Shown here piece by piece: positions 56,490 to 64,000 of a stretch of DNA of 64,000 nucleotides (within the stretch, counting starts at the first letter, position 1; every line of letters begins with the position of its first letter). Position numbers and translations under genes: made by a program. The stretch lies in NCBI GenBank assembly GCA_000469685.2, contig LS997562.1, positions 30,169,928 through 30,233,927 on the forward strand, written 5' to 3'. The notes beneath the pieces were generated by a model. The model made no database searches and was not told the origin of the DNA. It saw nothing but the letters and a program-made list of their open reading frames with translations. This DNA is from Haemonchus contortus. Its lineage: Eukaryota; Nematoda; Chromadorea; Rhabditida; Trichostrongylidae.

Positions 56490-59198
56490 TCAAAGTCTGT
56501 CAGGGAAGGCCAATCTTATATAAGGCCGTAGCTCCCACGTGATTGCGAGGCATTCTTCCCTACGATTCATTTTGGGATCGGTGACCTGTATCCAAAATGC
56601 CTCGAGGGTCTTACGCGCGCACACTTGCGACTCCTGTGCTACGACCTCCACGGTGACCTCAAATACGTCTCCGTTATGCTTGTTTATCCGATGGCTCCCT
56701 AAGGCAGTAGACTTTTTTAATCGTCTCATTCCATCTATGTGCTCCTTGACCCTCACGTGAAGTGGTCTTGCCGTTTCTCCTATATACTCATCACCACAAA
56801 CCCGGCAAGTAATTCTGTACACCACTCCAGACATGTTACAATCACCTTCCCTTCCAGCTGGACAAACCACACAGTTTGAGGTCGTACATAGGCGATCGTA
56901 TATCCTGTTACGAATCAAGCGCTTCTTCAGATTGAAGGGTGGTACATTTACAATAGCTACTAAATTTTCCAAACCCGATCTCTTCAAGCACTTTCTAATG
57001 GAGGCGCTGACCTCATCAGAAATAAATGGTAGTAGAAAAGGAGTCTTGCCTTCAATCGAGGTACTACCATGTCTGAGGATCACACCACCAGAAGAAGCTC
57101 TACGTGAAGTTGGAAAGTTGTAGTAGCCATTGGACCAAGCTATATCGCGTGCCATTTCAAGCGACTCTTTTCGCTCTTCCTCCCCAGTGCAGACCTTCCT
57201 AGCGGTGCGAAACATATTTCTAACGACCGCTCGTTTCACGTAGAAAGGATGAGCTGAGTGATAATGGACAATGATGTTCTTATTGCTAGGCTTTCTGTAC
57301 CACTTCGTAACAATCATATCACCCTGTAGCCTCACTTGAACGTTTAAGAAAGGAAGCCAATTTCCGGTCGGTTTCTCCCGTGTTAACTTAATGTGCTCTG
57401 ATTGTGAATTAAGTAGGCCGAAACACACATCTACTTCTTCCTGTGACGCACAGACTATGAAGCAATCATCGATATATCTGCAGTAAAGTAAGGGCAGATA
57501 TTCCAGTACAGGCGCTTCAATCTTGGCCATAAAGGATATGGCCAACACAGGCGCCAATCGCTGCCCCATAGCCAAGCCTCTAGTCTGTGCGAAATACCTT
57601 CCCGACCACTTGAAAATGTTACAACTGAGGCATTCCTTCACAAGTGTCATCAGTTGCGATATAGACAGCCCTCGCATACTAATTTCGTTCTGGTGCTGAC
57701 TAAGAAGCTCGAATACGGCTTCCATAGCAGACCCATTGCTGACATTTGTATAGAGAGCTTCTACGTCGAAGGATTCCATAACGCACGAACCACTGGGGTG
57801 CAGTGCGAAAAGGCGATCCAAAAACATTTGGGTGTTAGTGAGATGGGAAGGAATGAAGTTAAGGAGCTGCACTAGAATGGTATTAAGAAACCATGCGATT
57901 CGGTCAGTAGGACCACCCACGCAGCTTATTATAGGACGGACTTTTACGGAAGTGGGATTGATTGAAGCCAGGTCGTCTGCATCTAAAAACTTGTGCGTCT
58001 TTATGAGCAGATACAGGACTGGACAACAAGGCGACTCAAGTTTGAGCCGTGTTGTTAAAGTTGAACTCAGCCCTGCAGACCGTGCTACTGAAACCCACAT
58101 CCGATTTAGTCCACGGAGCTGCGTTTTGAACTCCTCATGAGAAGCTGGGCGATAGAGAGATGTGTCTCCCAGATGGTGTTCTGTTATTTCACAGTCGAGT
58201 TGTCTGGGAATTACTACAAACTCTCCCCCTTTATCACTGACGGACAACCTTATAGTTCGAGACTTTATCAGGTCTCGAATTTCCTTAATACCACGTGCTT
58301 GCTCCCTTGAAATATTAGATGTGATGTTTCGCTTTCGGAACCTACTCAGCACCTTAAAAACGTCGTCGGCAAAAACCTGGAAATTGGCATCGGAGTCAAT
58401 GTATGGTTCCTGTTGTTTGAAAAACGTAGCTGGGAAGGGAATGTTGAGCACATTTCTTACCTGCTCTGCCACTAAGGAGCCGTTATCACACCTAGCCCTA
58501 TAACGGAGCCGATCTTGAAGTTCGTGTAGACTGCACATGATTTTTCGCATGACAGCTGTGGAAATGGGCTGCGAAGGTGAAAAACTTGGGCCCATTTCCA
58601 AGATCGAACGAGCGCAGTCAGATAGAGGGAAGCCTCCCAACACAGTGACTCGAGACTTAGACGAACTCCGCTGGCTAGTCACGTCGGCTTTATGATTTCC
58701 CGAAACCGGTTCAGCCACGATGCGCGATGACCCCCCTTTAAAACCACATGTTGAACTGCAAAGGTCATCGAACTTTCTCTGTAAGGTGGCTTTAACCTTA
58801 GATCGGATAGAATCACAAATTGATATAGATCCACTCACTATCCTCCTCCAAAGGTGCTCCTCCAAGAACTGTGCACAACAATGTTCCTTTGAAACACATT
58901 TGTTTAACAAAGTAAACATGTTATCACGCTTTGCTCGAATTGCCATTCGAAGCAGTTTCATTTCGATGTCCAGCACTCTTGAGTCGCACCGTGAGCCGCT
59001 GAATAGATCGCCCAACTTCTTCTTCGAAATGAATTTCGGAACCACGCGGTGATCCAAACAGCGACGGAGAAAAGTGATCCCTTGACGAGCTAAGACAATT
59101 TTCTGTCTTAGCGATAAGACTTCTTTTACGAGCCGTTCGTATCGAGTTGGCACATCGCGGAGTAAGTTCCATGTACGGCTTTCTATGAACCTCGGCAT
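56490..59198 (-). CDS. PLE1 reverse transcriptase / GIY-YIG endonuclease, intact 902-aa ORF
   Basis: Uninterrupted ORF from ATG (MPRFIESRTW), 9 nt inside the element body next to the pseudo-LTR, to the stop after FPDRL. A longer reading exists only through a GTG at 59237. The N-terminal ~300 residues are basic/helical. DKGGEFVVI (~322) and KVRPIISCVGGPTDR (~419) are early RT motifs. SFDVEALYTNV (~476) carries the first catalytic Asp. RGLAMGQRLAPVLA (~540) follows. CRYIDDCFIV (~573) is the catalytic YxDD box. TREKPTGNWLPFLN (~606) follows. A Cys-rich segment (CTTSNCVVC) leads to the GIY-YIG endonuclease (VVYRITCRVCGDEYIGETAR, ~792-811) with RVKEH. Arrangement and motifs are those of endonuclease-containing Penelope elements. 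It copies the element RNA and nicks target DNA. All catalytic residues checked are present, so it may be active. Confidence 0.95.
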   Translation of the reverse strand: MPRFIESRTWNLLRDVPTRYERLVKEVLSLRQKIVLARQGITFLRRCLDHRVVPKFISKKKLGDLFSGSRCDSRVLDIEMKLLRMAIRAKRDNMFTLLNKCVSKEHCCAQFLEEHLWRRIVSGSISICDSIRSKVKATLQRKFDDLCSSTCGFKGGSSRIVAEPVSGNHKADVTSQRSSSKSRVTVLGGFPLSDCARSILEMGPSFSPSQPISTAVMRKIMCSLHELQDRLRYRARCDNGSLVAEQVRNVLNIPFPATFFKQQEPYIDSDANFQVFADDVFKVLSRFRKRNITSNISREQARGIKEIRDLIKSRTIRLSVSDKGGEFVVIPRQLDCEITEHHLGDTSLYRPASHEEFKTQLRGLNRMWVSVARSAGLSSTLTTRLKLESPCCPVLYLLIKTHKFLDADDLASINPTSVKVRPIISCVGGPTDRIAWFLNTILVQLLNFIPSHLTNTQMFLDRLFALHPSGSCVMESFDVEALYTNVSNGSAMEAVFELLSQHQNEISMRGLSISQLMTLVKECLSCNIFKWSGRYFAQTRGLAMGQRLAPVLAISFMAKIEAPVLEYLPLLYCRYIDDCFIVCASQEEVDVCFGLLNSQSEHIKLTREKPTGNWLPFLNVQVRLQGDMIVTKWYRKPSNKNIIVHYHSAHPFYVKRAVVRNMFRTARKVCTGEEERKESLEMARDIAWSNGYYNFPTSRRASSGGVILRHGSTSIEGKTPFLLPFISDEVSASIRKCLKRSGLENLVAIVNVPPFNLKKRLIRNRIYDRLCTTSNCVVCPAGREGDCNMSGVVYRITCRVCGDEYIGETARPLHVRVKEHIDGMRRLKKSTALGSHRINKHNGDVFEVTVEVVAQESQVCARKTLEAFWIQVTDPKMNRREECLAITWELRPYIRLAFPDRL

Positions 59199-59207
59199 GA
59201 TTATATT

Positions 59208-59491
59208 ATGAGTTTGTTGTTGTCTTGAACTCTTCACGAGGTTTTTAAATAACCTTTATTAGGCTGACGTTTCGGCGGAATCGCCTTCTTCAGAGCCTGA
59301 AAGGATCATATCAATCTGTGATTATCCGACCAAACGTCTCCACCAACCCACTAAGTTCGAAACCCCCAGGGCACGCAGGTGGTCGAAAGGAGAACCACTC
59401 ACCGTAACTTCGTGGATTCTTCGAAACCACCCAACTAGTGGCACCAACCGACCAGTGTCAGCGGGGGTACGTCTTCATCAAAGTCTGTCAG
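59208..59491 (-). repeat. PLE1 pseudo-LTR
   Basis: It repeats, in the same orientation, the 3' region at 56221-56511 from just before the stop codon to the element end. It lies immediately upstream of the intact ORF and probably supplies promoter and ribozyme. Confidence 0.9.
59262..59297 (-). ncRNA. Hammerhead ribozyme in PLE1 pseudo-LTR
   Basis: Reading minus: GGCT (stem I), CTGAAGA (core), A, GGCG-ATTC-CGCC (stem II hairpin), GAAA, CG with a minimal stem III, TC (cleavage after GTC), AGCC (stem I partner). All invariant core bases are present. Minimal hammerheads in this position have been reported for PLEs. Activity is inferred. Confidence 0.85.
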
Positions 59492-59496
59492 GGGAT

Positions 59497-60387
59497 CACG
59501 GGAGAAACCGACCGGAAATTGGCTTCCTTTCTTAAACGTTCAAGTGAGGCTACAGGGTGATATGATTGTTACGAAGTGGTACAGAAAGCCTAGCAATAAG
59601 AACATCATTGTCCATTATCACTCAGCTCATCCTTTCTACGTGAAACGAGCGGTCGTTAGAAATATGTTTCGCACCGCTAGGAAGGTCTGCACTGGGGAGG
59701 AAGAGCGAAGAGTCGCTTGAAATGGCACGCGATATAGCTTGGTCCAATGGCTACTACAACTTTCCAACTTCACGTAGAGCTTCTTCTGGTGGTGTGATCC
59801 TCAGACATGGTAGTACCTCGATTGAAGGCAAGACTCCTTTTCTACTACCATTTATTTCTGATGAGGTCAGCGCCTCCATTAGAAAGTGCTTGAAGAGATC
59901 GGGTTTGGAAAATTTAGTAGCTATTGTAAATGTACCACCCTTCAATCTGAAGAAGCGCTTGATTCGTAACAGGATATACGATCGCCTATGTACGACCTCA
60001 AACTGTGTGGTTTGTCCAGCTGGAAGGGAAGGTGATTGTAACATGTCTGGAGTGGTGTACAGAATTACTTGCCGGGTTTGTGGTGATGAGTATATAGGAG
60101 AAACGGCAAGACCACTTCACGTGAGGGTCAAGGAGCACATAGATGGAATGAGACGATTAAAAAAGTCTACTGCCTTAGGGAGCCATCGGATAAACAAGCA
60201 TAACGGAGACGTATTTGAGGTCACCGTGGAGGTCGTAGCACAGGAGTCGCAAGTGTGCGCGCGTAAGACCCTCGAGGCATTTTGGATACAGGTCACCGAT
60301 CCCAAAATGAATCGTAGGGAAGAATGCCTCGCAATCACGCGGGAGCTACGGCCTTATATAAGATTGGCCTTCCCTGACAGACTTTGA
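59497..60387 (+). pseudogene. PLE1 inverted copy: 5'-truncated RT/GIY-YIG ORF
   Basis: It starts at the TREKPTGNWLPFLN region, so it lacks the RT catalytic core. A 2-nt deletion near 59710 (gcgaagagtc against gcgaaaagagtc) shifts the frame, after which 59722-60387 is open and encodes the GIY-YIG end. It is almost identical to the full copy, differing for example as AITRELRP against AITWELRP. Confidence 0.93.
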
Positions 60388-60567
60388 TGAAGACGTACCC
60401 CCGCTGACACTGGTCGGTTGGTGCCACTAGTTGGGTGGTTTCGAAGAATCCACGAAGTTACGGTGAGTGGTTCTCCTTTCGACCACCTGCGTGCCCTGGG
60501 GGTTTCGAACTTAGTGGGTTGGTGGAGACGTTTGGTCGGATAATCACAGATTGATATGATCCTTTCA

Positions 60568-60603
60568 GGCTCTGAAGAAGGCGATTCCGCCGAAACGTCA
60601 GCC
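60568..60603 (+). ncRNA. Hammerhead ribozyme in PLE1 inverted copy
   Basis: GGCT, CTGAAGA, A, GGCG-ATTC-CGCC, GAAA, CGTC, AGCC; identical in layout to 59262-59297 and with all core bases. AATAAAGG follows 3 nt later. Confidence 0.85.
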
Positions 60604-60697
60604 TAATAAAGGTTATTTAAAAACCTCGTGAAGAGTTCAAGACAACAACAAACTCATAATATAATCATGCCGAGGTTCATAGAAAGCCGTACATGGA

Positions 60698-60709
60698 ACT
60701 CCTCTTACT
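60698..60709. repeat. 12-bp target-site duplication, right
   Basis: ACTCCTCTTACT, identical to 56209-56220. Confidence 0.93.
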
Positions 60710-63700
60710 CTTTAGGTTACGAGAGGGTAGCTTCAAAAAAATCCTAACATGTTCACAGCCTTTGCTTGAACGTCGATGTCGGAGTTGTAGTGAAATATCA
60801 TAATCGCATGAGGTTTCAATGGCCACTGTGAAATTCATTATCATGATGTAATTAAGCAGTAATGAGGGCTTTCCTGAAGGAAGGAAATGTTGCATACCCT
60901 ATTCCTCCTATTTGAACGGAAAGAGAGCAGGGTATTTCTGCATTTATTTTAGCGACCAGGAATTAAGTGGGCTCAGCATTTCGAAAGAGGAAGGGTTAGG
61001 AAGCTTGCTCTTAGAAGGCTTATAACCCTTTGTTTTATGCTATTCTCCTCGTTTCACTCTGATTCAAAGCGAGAGAAAGAGAATTGCTTGGAAGATTTTC
61101 CGGTGTACGCCACGCACATGGCTTCCACCGTATGTCGCAGCTTGTGAAACATCTAATTCAAGTGCTTCAGGGAATCGCTATTGATAGCTTATGACACCGT
61201 CTGACTTCGAACCCTTCTCGTCCTGATTGTTTTCGATAGAAATTGTAGTGTTAAGGAACCAAGTGTCCAACCCTTTCTATGCCTTTTTTTCTCTTTTAAG
61301 AGCTTTAGCTGAATTTGATACCATTATTACAACAACGTTTCCGCTGTTGCCGGTCCCAAGTCCGGATGAAGCCATGGAGCCAAGCGAGGAAGAGGCTCTC
61401 CCAGAAACACGTTGAGAAGAACATTTGACAACGACCTCAAAGTCATGAATGTTTAAAGGGACGAAGGAGAAGGCATTGCACAGGATCGGAACAGTGGAAA
61501 GACTTCATCGCCTGATATGCCCAATTGCATGGGTGGGACTAAGCGTAAGTAAGATCCCCAGAACGTAAGCGGTCTTTTTGAAAGTCGCCCTACGTTCGAA
61601 ACACCTCATAAATGTCACCACTCGCAGGAGAACAGGCGATAGGGGAAGATAAGGCGCGATTGAAAAACACTCACAGTGGAAATGGGAATTCTTCTGATAG
61701 CACTCTTATAGTGAAGACATGAATATGAGGGTTGTGAATCGGCAGCTTTTCAACACGGGAATGAAGGAAGGAATCATCAAAAGTGAAGCGAATTTTTGCT
61801 GGTGCCGGTCAATCCTGTTTTGGTATGCGCCTCGCAATCGACTTCCAATCCAAATCACATTGGCGTTTGAATGTGCATATGAATGCATATTGTCGCGACG
61901 GGCGGTCACTCCACGGGGCACGAGGATGGAAGTATGTTGTGGGGTGAACGCCGCCGTGATTTCCGAGAGGAGCACAAGGGTACTGCGCTTGCCAGTCTCG
62001 CCTTGCCACGGTGTTGGCGGTCCTCTTCCTTGTGCGGTGCCCCTTGGTGTTGTCTGCGTCCCTGCGATCCAGTTACAACGACCCTAGTGGCCCAGCGCTT
62101 AAATATGACCCTGCGCTATCCCCATGACACTGCGCTCAGAGATTAAGAAATTAATGTAAGCAATCATGTCTTCACTGATGTTAAATCCGAAGGGTGTAAT
62201 ATGTACTCTACTGCGCATGAAGAAGTAAGATAGTTATGATGGAGATATACTCCTCTTGCTACACGACAAAACATAAAAGAAACAAAGTGGCTTTATGCCT
62301 AATTACAAAGCAAAGGTGAGCTCGACTAAAATTCCTACGGGATGGTACCTCACCTTACTAGGGGTCGCCAATGCGCGTCGACCCTCCTGCTCATGCGCAG
62401 TGGCGTTAGCCGGGGGGCGTTCGGCACGTCCGGTCGCCACTCGCAGCGGAACAGGAGTTCCCACTCCACTTATCCATAGGACGACCGAGATTCCACCTCC
62501 CACGGGCTGCGCACCAGGGGCTGTCCGGGGAATGGACAGCAGCGCAGAGGGATATCGGGATACCGTCACCATCAAAATCATAAACCTCACCCGTGGTCGC
62601 GTGGAATAATCCTCCTTGGCATGCCGGTCCTTGCTTGAAACTGCGCACATCCAGTTACCATCCATTCCGATGAGAAGTTAATAGTGATAGCTGACGTCGG
62701 GAATGCGGATGAATAACATAGGGATAACGTGGGAAGGTCGAAGACGATGGAAAGGAACCATACAGGGCTCCAGCCGAATCCTGCGGACGCACAAGTCGGA
62801 ACTGACGAAGACTGCTTCCCTTTTTTTAGGCCAACTTTTCTTGTGCGCAGATACGCAGGCAAAGGCTGCAACGCAGTTGCGTGGTAGGACCCAGTGCGGC
62901 ACTCTGACGACCGTCCAATAAGCGTTGGAGAGACCTTGCGCGTGAGATGTAGTGCAACGGCTGCAGTAGAAGACGGTGCGCAAAGAGGTCGTACGAAAGT
63001 CACGACACTGGGGGCGGCGAAACGACGAAGCCGCTCGTGGGGGTCGACGGCATTGCTCACCTACGGGAATATACAGACAAGTTAATCGACGCCTACCGGA
63101 TTGGGCCTATGTCGCCATGTGTTTTCCCCAACTCACATGGGTGTGAGGTACCATGGGTTAATACGACCAGGAGTAAAAGGAATCAGATCACAACGATTGT
63201 CACCTAACACGAACATAAAACACAGTAAGTGAGCAAAATTATTAATAAGGATCACATGTGGGCTGCAGAGGCTGATCGATATCGTGGATGTAGTGTCCAT
63301 CTTTTCGTCGGCGGTGGCGTGACGTTGTGGTTGCTGACCATTTCGCCTGAAGATAGCGACGACCGAGACAAAAAGGGCTTAATGGTTTTGCGAGGAGCGA
63401 AATTCTGAGCTCTTTGGGTCGTTTTGGCGTGAGGGGGAGATTTTTCCTCACTTCTGACGAAAGGAAGTTCCCGCCGGGTTAGCAAATCAATGGCACGTAG
63501 CTTAAACCCAGGTCTGCGAAAGAGATGACGCGGTCTCCCTCCGCGTGCCCCGAGGTTGTGTTAGTACGAACTAGGAGTTACTTGTTTCCAAAAGACACAA
63601 AAATTTGGCAGTGCGCGGAAGACTCTCGAATTTGGAAGAATTCGCGAGTAAATGAGGCACTGCACGTAATAAGAGTCTGCGCGTTCTCAGACTTTGCGCG

Positions 63701-64000
63701 TGATTTGACTCCGAAAGAAGGCGCTGCGCGTGTTTTGGTTCTGCGCTTGATTAGACTTTGCGCTTGTTAATACTGCACGTGCTATTGACCGGTACCGTTT
63801 CATAATTATTGTCAAAAGGCTTGTGTTAATAGGAAGGAAAAAGTTGTGCGAAGTGTTAGTATGTAAATACTTCATTGACTTAACAGGTAGTAGAAATATA
63901 AATGATTAGCAGTGATAAAAACAATTGGTTAGAAATGAGGGGTTTGGTCAGGCGCGTGCATGTGCAGTGTACGCAGGGTGGAAGGTGCGCGCTATAAAAG
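60710..64000. other. Right end of window: no gene recognised
   Basis: Several frames of 60-157 codons overlap on both strands between 61.7 and 63.1 kb without any domain or splice logic. A short SINE tail fragment lies near 61826-61885 (ttggcgtttgaatgtgcata). 62.3-63.1 kb is distinctly GC-richer and may be an unrecognised repeat. A TATA-like ctataaaag sits at the very edge. Confidence 0.45.

Larger units (their letters stand above)
56221..60697. mobile_element. PLE1: young Penelope-like retroelement, composite insertion
   Basis: Order on the plus strand: full-length minus-strand copy (56221-59207); its pseudo-LTR (59208-59491), a direct repeat of the copy's own 3' end; then an inverted, 5'-truncated plus-strand copy (59497-60656); and finally 41 bp of the start of another unit (60657-60697). 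A perfect 12-bp duplication flanks the whole, so it entered as one event. The inverted copies give ~1.16-kb arms (56221-57385 against 59495-60656) that are nearly identical. A pseudo-LTR and inverted partial copy are known Penelope features. Confidence 0.93.

Noticed and set aside
58162..59052. Plus-strand frames of ~110 codons
   Set aside because: Shadows of the intact PLE1 ORF on the other strand.
59199..59237. GTG start adding 13 residues to the PLE1 protein
   Set aside because: It lies in the pseudo-LTR. The ATG at 59198 begins the element body and needs no rare start.

Overview
The window looks like nuclear DNA of a clade V (strongylid, hookworm-like) nematode. Genes are split into many short exons with GT-AG introns (one GC-AG). 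The recognisable proteins match nematode CDC-5L, CEH-6, PRY-1/axin and a CCDC86-like protein. The repeats include a bandit-like mariner, RTE-type LINE remnants and Penelope-like elements (PLEs). The species call is inference. Layout: (1) 1-6547 is a tandem array of 36 exact 181-bp units, each with one tRNA-Leu(CAG) gene on the minus strand. (2) 6548-10731 is a degenerate PLE (PLE2) present as two inverted copies with 3' ends outward. A 1.2-kb mariner sits in the left arm only. The palindrome continues outward into tRNA units on both sides, so two plus-strand tRNA-Leu units lie at 10768-11031. (3) 11.5-21.8 kb holds two tandem class III-type POU homeobox genes on the plus strand. The first is divergent; the second is a ceh-6 orthologue. 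Four POU-domain intron positions are shared. (4) 24233-37225 (minus) is a complete 19-exon cdc-5L gene, 760 aa, with one 5.8-kb intron full of repeats. (5) 38090-40751 (plus) is a four-exon CCDC86/Cgr1-family nucleolar protein gene, divergent from cdc-5L. (6) 40.9-43.3 kb is a decayed RTE-type LINE (minus), followed by the last two exons of an unidentified plus-strand gene ending at 44283. (7) 49634-54176 (plus) is a 12-exon axin (pry-1-like) gene with N-terminal RGS and C-terminal DIX domains, 491 aa. (8) 56221-60697 is a young PLE insertion (PLE1) flanked by a 12-bp target-site duplication. It contains a full-length minus copy with an intact 902-aa RT/GIY-YIG ORF, a 284-bp pseudo-LTR, and an inverted 5'-truncated plus copy. 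Hammerhead-ribozyme motifs occur in each repeat of its 3' region. (9) 60.7-64.0 kb has no recognised gene. The host genes work in separate pathways: spliceosome/NTC (CDC5L), nucleolus (CCDC86), Wnt destruction complex (axin) and neural/excretory transcription (POU). No operon is evident. All exon joins below were checked by eye for splice sites, phase continuity and family similarity. No database search was run.
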